Part shown: one piece after another, positions 44,056 through 52,620 of the stretch | Layout of the letters: every line of letters starts with the position of its first letter | How positions within the stretch are numbered: position 1 is the first letter of the stretch | NCBI GenBank assembly: GCA_031430035.1 | Contig: JANPAS010000083.1 | Coordinates: forward strand, 1 to 64,000 | Source of the DNA: JASGCK01 sp031430035 | GTDB taxonomy: Bacteria > Pseudomonadota > Gammaproteobacteria > Burkholderiales > Burkholderiaceae_C | Length of the DNA: 64,000 nucleotides | Direction: 5' to 3' | Program-made: the position numbers and the translations under genes | Notes under the pieces: model-generated | Told to the model about the DNA's origin: nothing | Databases searched by the model: none | The model's input: only the letters and a program-made list of their open reading frames with translations

Positions 44056-44968
44056 AGAACTCATCATAAGTGTCAATACCACGCATTTGCAAAATCGTAT
44101 TGCGCACGGCGGCTTCTACCAAAACGGCGATATTGCGCCCCGCCACCACTTGAAGCACTACTTTGCGGATCGGTATCCCTAAGACATCGCTGCTCAGGGG
44201 TTCTTCGGGCATGCGGTCGTAGTCGCGTTCCATGGTTTCACGACGTACTAAATGCACAATTAAACGCAGTCGTAGCCGCCTGCGAACCGCCGTTTCTCCA
44301 AAGATGGCGCGAATGTCGAGTAAGCCAATGCCGCGCACTTCCAACATGTTTTGTAGTAACTCGGGGCAACGACCTTCAATAATGGTTTGATTGATACGAA
44401 AAAGATCGACGGCATCGTCGGCTACCAGCCCGTGGCCACGTGAGATCAGTTCTAAGCCCAGTTCACTCTTGCCAAGCCCCGATTCTCCAGTGATGAGGAC
44501 ACCAAGCCCCAAGATGTCCATAAACACCCCGTGAACGGTGTCTCGATCAGCAAAATGGCGAGACAAATAGGCGCGGAGTACGTCGATGACGTAAGCGGCA
44601 GAATCGACACAGGTGAATAGCGGAATTTGTGCATCGTTGCACAATTTAAGTAAGCTTTCACTAGGGTCAATCCCATCACATAAGACAAGCGCCGGAGGCT
44701 CTAAATCAACAATACGGGCTAGTCGGCGCTCTGCGTCTTGCGAGGTGGCGCTACCAACATACGCTGCTTCTCGCTCTCCTAAAATTTGCACGCGATAAGG
44801 GTGTATGTAGTTGAGGTAACCCACCAAATCAGCAGCAGAGCGTGCTGCGCGCACAGCCACCTCATCAAAATGCCTCTCTTTTGCCTGTTGACCCGCGACC
44901 CATTCCCACTTCAAGGCTTTTTTATGAAACTGAAATAATTCGTCAGCAGTAATAAAGCTGGGTTTCAT
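44018..44968 (-). CDS. hprK: HPr kinase/phosphorylase
   Basis: A 316-residue HprK. The Walker A GESGLGKSELGLELI is near residue 154, LVADDAVDLFRI and the signature EVRGIGLLDIRAIFG follow, and RRKVVLQVVAGRN-like residues near the end match the family. It phosphorylates and dephosphorylates HPr Ser46. In betaproteobacteria it works with PtsN and an incomplete PTS as a regulatory system; ptsN overlaps it by 4 bp upstream. The end overlaps fur by 38 bp. Confidence 0.95.
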   Translation of the reverse strand: MKPSFITADELFQFHKKALKWEWVAGQQAKERHFDEVAVRAARSAADLVGYLNYIHPYRVQILGEREAAYVGSATSQDAERRLARIVDLEPPALVLCDGIDPSESLLKLCNDAQIPLFTCVDSAAYVIDVLRAYLSRHFADRDTVHGVFMDILGLGVLITGESGLGKSELGLELISRGHGLVADDAVDLFRINQTIIEGRCPELLQNMLEVRGIGLLDIRAIFGETAVRRRLRLRLIVHLVRRETMERDYDRMPEEPLSSDVLGIPIRKVVLQVVAGRNIAVLVEAAVRNTILQMRGIDTYDEFSKRQRALMDSSS

Positions 44969-45420
44969 GGTTGATTGCCAGCGTGAATGGTTGCCATAAA
45001 TGTTTCCAAGTCAGGGGCTGTTTTAAGAGCGAGTCGTTTGGACTCATCGCCAAGTAACTCAGCAATTTCAGCTAGCAAATCCAGGTGTTTTTGCGTCGCA
45101 TTTTCTGGAACCAGCAAAGTAAAGAGGAATTGAACAGGCGCACCATCTGCCGCATCGAAACCAATAGCTTCTTTGAGTTGCACGGCGGCCAATTGAGGCT
45201 CTTTAAGACCTTTTATTCGGCCATGAGGGATCGCTACTCCGTAGCCCAAACCAGTCGAACCAAGACGTTCCCTTGCAAATAAGCTGTCGGTGACATTGGT
45301 ACGCGCGACACCTACAGTGCGTTCAAACAAAAAACCAATCTCTTCAAAGAGTCGTTTTTTGCTGGTGACCTCGAGCCCAAGCAAAATATGATCAAGTTTG
45401 AGTAGCTTTTGTAGCGACAA
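44965..45420 (-). CDS. ptsN: PTS IIA-like nitrogen-regulatory protein PtsN
   Basis: A 151-residue EIIA-Ntr. The phosphorylated His is in GYGVAIPHGRI near residue 67. The start is a TTG at 45420, which gives the usual number of residues before TSKKRLFEE; no ATG is available at that place. It takes phosphate from the Ntr-type PTS and regulates potassium uptake and stress responses. It is coupled to hprK. Confidence 0.93.
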   Translation of the reverse strand: MSLQKLLKLDHILLGLEVTSKKRLFEEIGFLFERTVGVARTNVTDSLFARERLGSTGLGYGVAIPHGRIKGLKEPQLAAVQLKEAIGFDAADGAPVQFLFTLLVPENATQKHLDLLAEIAELLGDESKRLALKTAPDLETFMATIHAGNQP

Positions 45421-45439
45421 GATAACCAGCTTTTATGGT

Positions 45440-45817
45440 TTAAATTTTGAATGACTCTTTGCTGGCACCTGCTGCTATTTTTGTAGCTAGCCAAGTTGGC
45501 GCTTTGCCGCGACCCGTCCAAGTTTTTCCAGTCTCGTTATCACGGTATTTTGGCGCTACAGCCGCGCGTTTATCTGCAGATGCTTTTTTAGTGGCTTTAG
45601 CTGGCTTCGCAGACGCTTTAGTTTTTGCCTTGGGCGTGACAGCTCCTTTTTTAGCAGAGCCCCCAACTGTGATGCCAATATCAGCATAGCCAAGACTATA
45701 TAAGTTAACCAAACGTTTGACTTCTTTAACAGCTGCAGCCACCGCTTGCTTGCGCATTGTCTCAGCTTGTTTTTGAAGGTCTAAGATTTGTTGCTGAATT
45801 TGTTCAAATGTTTGCAT
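45440..45817 (-). CDS. H-NS-family nucleoid protein
   Basis: A 125-residue protein from ATG 45817 with GAAGGAG upstream. The N-terminal coiled coil MQTFEQIQQQILDLQKQAE is the oligomerisation part, a Lys/Ala-rich linker (about 60-95) follows, and the C-terminal DNA-binding motif TWTGRGKAPTWL is typical of betaproteobacterial H-NS (BpH3/Bv3F type). It silences AT-rich, often foreign DNA. It lies at the left edge of the polysaccharide locus. Confidence 0.93.
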   Translation of the reverse strand: MQTFEQIQQQILDLQKQAETMRKQAVAAAVKEVKRLVNLYSLGYADIGITVGGSAKKGAVTPKAKTKASAKPAKATKKASADKRAAVAPKYRDNETGKTWTGRGKAPTWLATKIAAGASKESFKI

Positions 45818-45866
45818 AAGATACTCCTTCAAGTTAAAGGGCTCATTGAAACTGCCTGTGAATAAA

Positions 45867-47828
45867 TTATATCGAGATTGAATCTATTTTAGGCACATTA
45901 TTTTTATTGGTAATCCAATCAACATTAGATGAATCAGCACTATACCCAGTCACTAGCCGTGCAAGAATACTTTTTATCTCTGTTGAATGGTTATTTTTTA
46001 AATTTAATTTAATTTGATTGAGATAAATTTTTAACTCACTCAAAGATAAATGAGCTTCGTTGGCTTGCATAATTTTGGCATGCTCACTGGGTTCTGGATG
46101 GGTGCCAATGAGTAATTCTTCGTAAAGCTTTTCTCCAGGCCTCAGCCCAGTCACTGCAATTTCAATATCGCCATCAGGATGCTCAATATCACGAACTGCC
46201 AATCCCGATAACTCAATCATGCGTTTGGCTAAATCGTAAATTTTGACAGGTTCGCCCATATCAAGCACAAATACTTCGCCTCCTTTAGCCATAGCCGCTG
46301 CCTGTATCACTAAGCGCGCGGCCTCAGGGATGGTCATGAAATAACGTGTTACCTCAGAGTGCGTCAGTGTGACGGGCCCACCGTCTTTAATCTGCTGTCT
46401 AAAGAGCGGCACCACTGAACCTGACGAGTCCAGAACGTTGCCAAAGCGAACCATCGTAAATGTAGTTGTTAATTGCTTTGCGGCGCGTTGCTCGGCTGCT
46501 AGTGCCTGCAACACCAGCTCGGCGACTCGCTTGCTGGCACCCATGACGTTAGTAGGACGTACAGCTTTATCTGTGCTAATCAAAACAAAATGCGACACCC
46601 CGGCCTTCAACGCAGCCTGTGCCGTATGCAGTGTGCCCAGTACATTGGTCTCAACCCCCTCACACACGTTGTGCTCAACCATTGGGACATGCTTATAAGC
46701 CGCAGCGTGGTAAACAGTGTGAGGTCTCCATGCCTCCAAGATCAAAGCAATTTTCGATTCATCGCGAACACTGGCTAGAAGGGGAATGAGCTTAGTTTGT
46801 GGGCTTGTACTGCCTTGCGCCTTCAAACGAGCTTCAAGCTCACTATGTATCGCGTAGAGACCATATTCACTGTGGTCTAGGAGAAGTAACAGAGTAGGGC
46901 TTTGAGCCAAAATCTGACGACTTAATTCACCACCAATACTGCCACCTGCGCCAGTGATTAAAACGACTTTGCCTGTTATATTTTTAGCAAGCAAAGATGG
47001 GTCAGGTGCAACTGGGGTACGCCCCAGTAAATCATCCACATCAAGCTCATGAATATCATTTAGCGAAACATCTCCACTGGCTAAATCTGATAAGTTGGGT
47101 AACGATCGAACGTGAACAGTTTTTTCGCGTAGGGACTCCAGTATTTCAAATCGACGCGCTTTGCTAATGGAGGGCATCGCAAGCAAAACACCATTAACAA
47201 TATTGCGTGCGATTAACCCATCTAGTTCGGCAGGCTTATAAATGCGCCAATCATTAATTGTTTTCCCTTGCAAACTAAGATCATCATCTATAAAGCCCAC
47301 TATGCGATAGCGCCTAGCGTGGTTGAGTGCGTGTGCGATTTGAATACCGGCTGCACCTGCACCATAAATCAATAAATGCTCATTGACGTGAGAGGCTTGA
47401 CTCGGGTTATTTGAATTCAGCCAAAAACGGATGAGCGCGCGGCTAACGGCAATACTCAGTAAATATAAAAGCGGCTGCAATATACCAATAGAGCGCGGCA
47501 CGCCATCCCAGCGAGCCCAAACCAGCAAAGCAAAAAAGGCAAAACCATAAATAACAGTGGCCTTAGCAATTGCTTGTAGCGCACTCAGTCCAGTGTAGCG
47601 AATGACTGCTCTGTATAGCCCTAGTTTTATAAAAATAGGCACGGCTAGCAAAGGCGCCAGTCCAAATGGCCACCACTGCGCGGCTGTCGGCAAAAAATAA
47701 GTTTCCAATCGGAGTGAAAAAGCCATCCACAGAGTCAACCAAGCTGCACCAATATCAAAGCTAACGACTAGCGTTTGTTTGATGCCACGTGGCAGTGTAC
47801 GGAAAAATTGTTTAATGTGAAACTCCAT
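45867..47828 (-). CDS. CapD/WbpM-type nucleotide-sugar 4,6-dehydratase, membrane-bound
   Basis: A 653-residue protein. Four hydrophobic segments fill about residues 20-125, then an N-terminal Rossmann domain with LLIYGAGAAGIQIAHAL, and a C-terminal SDR domain starting VVLITGAGGSIGGELSRQIL near 290. The catalytic region is STDKAVRPTNVMGASKR, with Met-x-x-x-Lys rather than Tyr-x-x-x-Lys as in this family. It makes UDP-4-keto-6-deoxy-HexNAc (WbpM/PglF-like) for surface glycans. It overlaps the sugar transferase gene by 17 bp. Confidence 0.92.
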   Translation of the reverse strand: MEFHIKQFFRTLPRGIKQTLVVSFDIGAAWLTLWMAFSLRLETYFLPTAAQWWPFGLAPLLAVPIFIKLGLYRAVIRYTGLSALQAIAKATVIYGFAFFALLVWARWDGVPRSIGILQPLLYLLSIAVSRALIRFWLNSNNPSQASHVNEHLLIYGAGAAGIQIAHALNHARRYRIVGFIDDDLSLQGKTINDWRIYKPAELDGLIARNIVNGVLLAMPSISKARRFEILESLREKTVHVRSLPNLSDLASGDVSLNDIHELDVDDLLGRTPVAPDPSLLAKNITGKVVLITGAGGSIGGELSRQILAQSPTLLLLLDHSEYGLYAIHSELEARLKAQGSTSPQTKLIPLLASVRDESKIALILEAWRPHTVYHAAAYKHVPMVEHNVCEGVETNVLGTLHTAQAALKAGVSHFVLISTDKAVRPTNVMGASKRVAELVLQALAAEQRAAKQLTTTFTMVRFGNVLDSSGSVVPLFRQQIKDGGPVTLTHSEVTRYFMTIPEAARLVIQAAAMAKGGEVFVLDMGEPVKIYDLAKRMIELSGLAVRDIEHPDGDIEIAVTGLRPGEKLYEELLIGTHPEPSEHAKIMQANEAHLSLSELKIYLNQIKLNLKNNHSTEIKSILARLVTGYSADSSNVDWITNKNNVPKIDSISI

Positions 47829-48402
47829 CGCGGCGTAGTACTTTCAAGGCGGTTAACCACAGAATATAGCAATCAAACGTCAAAGATTGCTTGCGCAAAT
47901 ATTCTGCATCGAGCGCTACCTTATCGGCAATGCTTAGTTCATCACGACCGTTGACTTGTGCCCAGCCCGTGATGCCAGGCCGCAGCACATGAATATTCGC
48001 AGCGGTTCTGGCGGCAATTAAATCATCTTGGTTATAAAGGGAGGGTCTTGGCCCCACGAGGCTCATGTCACCTTTGAGTACGCTCCAAAGCTGCGGTAAT
48101 TCATCTAAGCTGGTTTTACGCAAAAAACCTCCAATTGGAGTGAGGTATGTGTTTGCATCTATCAGTAGATGAGTTGCAACTGTTGGCGTACCCAATTGCA
48201 TCGTACGAAATTTTGGCATCTTAAAGATTTGATTACCTATACCAAAGCGATCTGACCAGTAAAGTGCAGAGCCCGTTGAAGTTATCCGTACCAGTACGCA
48301 TATGAAAAGAAACAACGGTATCAAAATGGGCAATAGTGCCAAGGCCACAACCGTGTCGAGAATTCGTTTCCTGATGCCGAGTGAAGAGATATTATTTTGC
48401 AT
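47812..48402 (-). CDS. Initiating sugar-phosphate transferase (WcaJ/PglC-like)
   Basis: A 196-residue monotopic phosphoglycosyl transferase from ATG 48402. One hydrophobic segment near the start (VVALALLPILIPLFLFICVLV), then FKMPKFRTM, LRKTSLDELPQLWSVLKGDMSLVGPRP with the catalytic Asp-Glu pair, and ITGWAQVNGRD. It moves a sugar phosphate from a UDP-sugar to undecaprenyl phosphate, the first step of glycan assembly. The short form (about 200 residues) is PglC-like. Its start overlaps the end of a clipped glycosyltransferase. Confidence 0.92.
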   Translation of the reverse strand: MQNNISSLGIRKRILDTVVALALLPILIPLFLFICVLVRITSTGSALYWSDRFGIGNQIFKMPKFRTMQLGTPTVATHLLIDANTYLTPIGGFLRKTSLDELPQLWSVLKGDMSLVGPRPSLYNQDDLIAARTAANIHVLRPGITGWAQVNGRDELSIADKVALDAEYLRKQSLTFDCYILWLTALKVLRRDGVSH

Positions 48403-48571
48403 GAGCGTTGTACAGATGCTTTTCAAACTGATTTAGCACGGCTTCGCGTTCAAAAAATTGTTGGTAGCAAGTTCGACTATTTTGTCCTATTTGAGCGCGC
48501 TCCTCAAGAGATGCTTGAGCTAATTTGATGGCTGCGTTGGACAAGCCTAGAGCATCACCAGCCTCAATCAC
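48392..48571 (-). pseudogene. C-terminal remnant of a group 1 glycosyltransferase
   Basis: Reading leftward, 59 codons to the TAA at 48392 give VIEAGDALGLSNAAIKLA and QNSRTCYQQFFEREAVLNQF, the usual end of GT-B glycosyltransferases (the sugar-nucleotide Glu and closing helices). The frame meets a stop at 48590, so most of the gene is missing. The stop overlaps the sugar transferase start by 11 bp, so this was once the preceding gene of that operon. The break lies beside a possible insertion-sequence end. Confidence 0.75.
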
Positions 48572-48573
48572 TA

Positions 48574-48621
48574 TGAACTTACCCCAGTTTCACGGACGGT
48601 TCAATATTTCGAAATTGAACC
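48574..48621. repeat. Possible insertion-sequence end and inverted repeat
   Basis: TGAACTTACCCCAGTTTCAC at 48574 resembles the TGAAC-type ends of IS3-family elements, and GGTTCAATATTTCGAAATTGAACC (48598-48621) is an 8-bp inverted repeat around TTTCGAAA. No transposase gene is nearby. The glycosyltransferase remnant breaks exactly at this point, so it may mark an old insertion and deletion. The identification of the element is tentative. Confidence 0.4.
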
Positions 48622-48749
48622 AGCTTGAGTGTAACCCGTCGGCCACACGACTTCTAAAGATAGCCATCTAATCGCTGGCAACCGTTCTCACTTTGACTAT
48701 TTTCACGCGAGGTAAGGTTTTTGACTCATTACTGCTCTAGAATTGATCT
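48622..48749. other. Intergenic stretch, no gene seen
   Basis: This gap between the clipped glycosyltransferase and the MarR-type gene holds no convincing coding frame. A TTGACT at 48721 with TGATCT 17 bp further could be a weak promoter for the rightward operon, but the second half is poor. Confidence 0.4.
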
Positions 48750-48812
48750 GTTCAGAGCAAAAGCTGCTGAACAAAAGAATGCCATTTTTGGGAACTGGCA
48801 TTGCGGTAGCCA
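48750..48812 (+). promoter_or_regulatory. Hairpins and ops-like element in polysaccharide leader
   Basis: Two hairpins stand in the untranslated leader of the rightward operon. GTTCAGAGC-AAAA-GCTGCTGAAC is at 48750-48772, and AATGCCA...TGGCATT (7-bp stem) is at 48778-48802. Directly after the second is GCGGTAGC (48803-48810), the core of the ops element that recruits RfaH/NusG-like antiterminators in polysaccharide operons; the flanking bases differ from the E. coli consensus. It lies about 45 bp before the MarR-type gene. Function inferred from position and motif only. Confidence 0.45.
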
Positions 48813-48856
48813 TCCCGTCAGTTGTGTAAATTCAAAGCCATTAAGACCGCCATTCA

Positions 48857-49237
48857 ATGATCAGCCGCCGGGCCAAACTTCATGAAGAGACCAACTTCCG
48901 CCTGATGAGGATATTGGAAACCAACTCAGACCTGTCTCAGCGTGAGATGGGTAAAGCACTGGGCATCAGCTTTGGCGGCATCAACTATTGCTTGAACGCC
49001 CTGGTAGCCAAGGGCTTGGTGAAGATTGAAAACTTCAGCCAAAACAAAAACAAGTTCGGCTATGTTTACCTGCTGACGCCAGGCGGGATTGCGGAAAAGG
49101 CTTCGCTGACCAGTAAGTTCTTGAAGCGCAAGATGGATGAATACGAGGCGCTCAAGGTTGAGATTGAGACTTTGAAGTCGGAAATAGAAAAAGAAGCTGA
49201 AATAAAAATTTCACACCTCAAGCGAGGAGCGCAGTGA
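48857..49237 (+). CDS. EPS-associated MarR-family regulator
   Basis: A 126-residue protein with a winged helix-turn-helix: SQREMGKALGISFGGINYCLNAL near residues 31-53 and a wing ending YVYLLTPGGIAEKA. A C-terminal coiled coil (about 88-120, YEALKVEIETLKSEIEKEA) follows. This matches the MarR-like family found at the head of exopolysaccharide operons. ATG 48857 has no strong Shine-Dalgarno. Its stop overlaps the GTG start of galE (4 bp). Confidence 0.88.
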   Translation: MISRRAKLHEETNFRLMRILETNSDLSQREMGKALGISFGGINYCLNALVAKGLVKIENFSQNKNKFGYVYLLTPGGIAEKASLTSKFLKRKMDEYEALKVEIETLKSEIEKEAEIKISHLKRGAQ

Positions 49238-50241
49238 ATATTCTATTGACGGGCGGCACCGGCTATATTGCCAGCCATACTGCAGTCATACTCACAAATG
49301 CAGGGCACAAAGTCGTCCTCTATGACAATTTAGTCAATAGCAATACTTCTGTGGTCAGTAAATTAGAAAAAATTACCGGAGTGAGGTTGCCTTTTGTCGA
49401 GGGTGATATCCGTGATACAGACCTTCTTGCTTCAACCTTGAAGACTTATGGCGTTGCAGCTGTCATTCATTTTGCAGGCCTCAAATCGGTTGGAGAATCT
49501 GTCCCCAACCCGCTTGAGTACTACGACAACAACGTGGGTGGCACTATCAGCCTGCTGAAGGCCATGACTGAGGCTAGCATCAAAAGACTTGTCTTCAGCA
49601 GCAGCGCCACCGTCTACGGTGACCCGCAGTACCTTCCAATAGACGAGGCTCACCCCAGAAGCGCGACCAACCCCTACGGGCGCACAAAACTCCACATTGA
49701 AAACATACTCGAAGACTTGGCCGCATCTGACGCTGGCTGGCATATTACCTGTTTGCGATACTTTAATCCCGTTGGCGCGCACAAGAGCGGTTTGATTGGT
49801 GAAGACCCTAACGGCGTGCCAAACAACCTGATGCCCTTCTTGGCCCGTGTGGCGGCAGGCAAGCTTCCTTGCCTCAATATCTTTGGTGGTGACTACGACA
49901 CGCCTGACGGCACCGGCGTTCGTGACTACATTCACGTTATGGATTTGGCGGAGGGGCACTTGGCAGCAGTTAATCTGGTGAGTGTTGAGGGTGCGCCCTT
50001 CGACGCCTTTAATCTAGGCACTGGCCGTGGCCAAAGTGTTCTTGAGATGATCAAAGCATTCGAGCAGGCCTGCGGCCTCTCAATACAGAGTCAGATTATT
50101 CCTAGGCGTGCTGGTGATATATCCGCTTGCTATGCAAAAGCCGATAAGGCGGCGACGTCACTTGGATGGGTTGCCTCACGGCCGCTAGATGATATGTGCC
50201 ACAGCACATGGATGTTTCAAATGAACAAGGCGCTTGAATGA
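49234..50241 (+). CDS. galE: UDP-glucose 4-epimerase
   Basis: A 335-residue extended SDR starting at a GTG coupled to the regulator stop. The NAD motif is LLTGGTGYIASHT (the third Gly is replaced by Ala), with FAGLKSVGESV, SSSATVYG, NPYGRTKLHIE (catalytic Tyr-x-x-x-Lys) and LRYFNPVGAHKSGLIGEDP typical of GalE. It interconverts UDP-glucose and UDP-galactose, or the GlcNAc forms. Length and motifs are normal. manC overlaps its stop by 4 bp. Confidence 0.95.
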   Translation: MNILLTGGTGYIASHTAVILTNAGHKVVLYDNLVNSNTSVVSKLEKITGVRLPFVEGDIRDTDLLASTLKTYGVAAVIHFAGLKSVGESVPNPLEYYDNNVGGTISLLKAMTEASIKRLVFSSSATVYGDPQYLPIDEAHPRSATNPYGRTKLHIENILEDLAASDAGWHITCLRYFNPVGAHKSGLIGEDPNGVPNNLMPFLARVAAGKLPCLNIFGGDYDTPDGTGVRDYIHVMDLAEGHLAAVNLVSVEGAPFDAFNLGTGRGQSVLEMIKAFEQACGLSIQSQIIPRRAGDISACYAKADKAATSLGWVASRPLDDMCHSTWMFQMNKALE

Positions 50242-51629
50242 TCACCCCCGTCGTCCTCTGCGGTGGCTCCGGCACGCGGCTGTGGCCGCTCAGCCGCAAG
50301 AGCTTCCCTAAGCAGTTCGTGCCGCTCATCGGCAACAAAAGTCTGTTGCAGCTCACGCTAGAGCGGTTTTCCCTCTTCAGTAAAAACGTTATCTGTGTCG
50401 CCTCGGACGAACATCGCTTCTTAGTGGTTGAAGCCATGCAGGCTTCCAAGGTTCAGGGCTCGGTTTTGTTGGAGCCCGTGGCACGCAACACCGCCGCCGC
50501 CATGGCCATTGCCGCATTGGCTGCAAAACTTGAAGACCTGTTGCTGTTCTGCCCGTCAGACCACCACATTCCTGACGCCGACGCCTTTGCCCAAGTGGTC
50601 AAGCAAGGCGTAAATGCTGCGAAGGAGGGCGCCATCGTCACCTTCGGCATCTCACCCACCTTTCCCAGCACCGCCTACGGCTACATCCGTCAAGGCAGCG
50701 CCCGGCCAGACGGCGCCTTCAACGTCGAAGGCTTTACAGAAAAGCCAGCCCAAGAAAAAGCAGAAGCCTTGCTGCTCTCAGGCAATGCGCTCTGGAATGC
50801 CGGCATCTTTTTGTGCTCTGCCCAAACCCTGCTCAGCGCTTTAGAGCAGCACGCGCTTGACATTTTGCAAGCCTGCCAGCAGGCCATGGAGTCAGCCGTT
50901 CAAGACGGCTGCTTTGTGCGCCCGCAAGCGCAGGCATTTGAAGCCTGCCGCTCAGAAAGCATCGACTACGCCGTCATGGAGCACCACACCAACGTGGTGG
51001 TACTCCCTTTTACCAGCGCCTGGAGCGACGTCGGCAGCTGGAACGCCGTGGCAGACCTGACCCAAGCCGACGCCGACGGTAACCGTCTCCACGGCCATAG
51101 CATTGCGCTGCACTCAAACAACACCTTTGTGCACGCACCGCATCGCCCGGTAGTGGTCTTGGGCACGCAAGACTTATTGATCATTGACACCCCTGACGCT
51201 TTGTTGGTTGCGGCCAGTAGCCATGTGGAGCAGGTCAAGCAGGTGGTGGCTAAGTTGGACGCAGGCAATATCTCGCAATCAGTCCAGCATCGCAAAGTCG
51301 CCCGCCCTTGGGGCGCTTACGACAGCGTGGACGTTGGCGAGCGGCACCAAGTCAAGCGCATAACAGTGCGTCCAGGTGCCAAGCTCAGCCTGCAAATGCA
51401 CCACCACCGCGCCGAGCACTGGATCGTGGTCAAAGGCACCGCGCTGGTCACGCGGGGTGAAGAAGAAATTTTACTCACAGAAAACCAGAGCACCTACATT
51501 CCCTTGGGCGTCAAACACCGACTGGAAAACCCCGGTAAGACCGACTTAGAGCTGATTGAGGTGCAGTCGGGGAGTTACTTGGGTGAAGACGACATTGTGC
51601 GTTTTGAAGATACGTACGGGAGGGGTTGA
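50238..51629 (+). CDS. manC: Mannose-1-phosphate guanylyltransferase / mannose-6-phosphate isomerase
   Basis: A 463-residue bifunctional protein. The guanylyltransferase domain (about 1-285) has LCGGSGTRLWPLSR and FPKQFVPL with the pyrophosphorylase Lys, and FTEKP. The cupin isomerase domain (about 345-460) has RPWGAYDSV, LQMHHHRAEHWIVV and STYIPLGVKHRLENPG. It makes GDP-mannose, the substrate of gmd and fcl downstream. No phosphomannomutase is in the window. Confidence 0.96.
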   Translation: MITPVVLCGGSGTRLWPLSRKSFPKQFVPLIGNKSLLQLTLERFSLFSKNVICVASDEHRFLVVEAMQASKVQGSVLLEPVARNTAAAMAIAALAAKLEDLLLFCPSDHHIPDADAFAQVVKQGVNAAKEGAIVTFGISPTFPSTAYGYIRQGSARPDGAFNVEGFTEKPAQEKAEALLLSGNALWNAGIFLCSAQTLLSALEQHALDILQACQQAMESAVQDGCFVRPQAQAFEACRSESIDYAVMEHHTNVVVLPFTSAWSDVGSWNAVADLTQADADGNRLHGHSIALHSNNTFVHAPHRPVVVLGTQDLLIIDTPDALLVAASSHVEQVKQVVAKLDAGNISQSVQHRKVARPWGAYDSVDVGERHQVKRITVRPGAKLSLQMHHHRAEHWIVVKGTALVTRGEEEILLTENQSTYIPLGVKHRLENPGKTDLELIEVQSGSYLGEDDIVRFEDTYGRG

Positions 51630-51633
51630 AGCC

Positions 51634-52620
51634 GTGGATAAAGCAATGGGGAAAATTTACGTCGCAGGCCACCGAGGCATGGTCGGCAGCGCCATCGTGC
51701 GCACCCTAGAGCAGCAGGGCCAGACCAACTTCGTCACACGAACCCACGCCGAGCTAGACCTCACCAACCAAGTCGCCGTGCAAGCTTTCTTTGAAAAAGA
51801 AAAACCAACACAGGTTTACCTTGCCGCCGCCAAAGTCGGTGGCATTCACGCAAACAACACCTACCCGGCCGAGTTCATCTACCAAAACCTGATGGTTCAG
51901 GCCAATGTCATTGACGCGGCTTTTAGGAGCGGCGTTCAAAAGCTCTTGTTCCTCGGCTCCAGCTGTATTTACCCCAAACTCGCCCCGCAGCCCATGGCGG
52001 AAGACGTCTTACTCACAGGTCTGCTTGAACCTACTAACGAGTCCTACGCCATCGCCAAAATTGCGGGCATCAAGCTCTGTGAAAGCTACAACCGCCAATA
52101 CGGCGCCACCCACGGCGTGGATTACCGAAGTGTCATGCCAACGAACCTCTATGGCCCTGGCGACTCTTATCATCCTGAAAATTCACACGTGATACCAGCC
52201 CTGATCCGCCGCTTCCACGAAGCCAAAACGGCACGGGCGGCGGCGGTCGCGATCTGGGGCACCGGAACGCCAAGAAGGGAATTTCTGCATGTTGACGACA
52301 TGGCGGGGGCCTGCGTGCACACCATGAACCTCGACCATGCCATCCATGCCGCCAACACCAGTCCGATGCAAAGCCACCTGAATGTCGGATCCGGTGTCGA
52401 TGTCACCATTAGCGAACTCGCGGTAACGGTTGCGCGCGTCGTCGGCTACGAAGGGCGGATCGATTTCGACACCAGCAAACCAGACGGCGCACCGCGCAAG
52501 CTGATGGACAGCACCCGTCTCAATAATGTCGGCTGGCATCCCACGATCGCGCTCGAACCGGGCCTGATCGACGCCTACCGCGACTTCCTGCAAACTTCAC
52601 AACGAGATATTATCCAATGA
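51634..52620 (+). CDS. fcl: GDP-L-fucose synthase
   Basis: An extended SDR of 328 residues from GTG 51634, chosen because GGAGGGG lies 8 nt upstream; ATG 51646 is the alternative. The NADP motif is YVAGHRGMVGSAIV, with LGSSCIYPKLAPQP and the catalytic YAIAKIAG. It turns GDP-4-keto-6-deoxymannose into GDP-L-fucose. Unusually the order is manC-fcl-gmd, with fcl before gmd; the gmd start overlaps the fcl stop by 4 bp. Confidence 0.95.
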   Translation: MDKAMGKIYVAGHRGMVGSAIVRTLEQQGQTNFVTRTHAELDLTNQVAVQAFFEKEKPTQVYLAAAKVGGIHANNTYPAEFIYQNLMVQANVIDAAFRSGVQKLLFLGSSCIYPKLAPQPMAEDVLLTGLLEPTNESYAIAKIAGIKLCESYNRQYGATHGVDYRSVMPTNLYGPGDSYHPENSHVIPALIRRFHEAKTARAAAVAIWGTGTPRREFLHVDDMAGACVHTMNLDHAIHAANTSPMQSHLNVGSGVDVTISELAVTVARVVGYEGRIDFDTSKPDGAPRKLMDSTRLNNVGWHPTIALEPGLIDAYRDFLQTSQRDIIQ

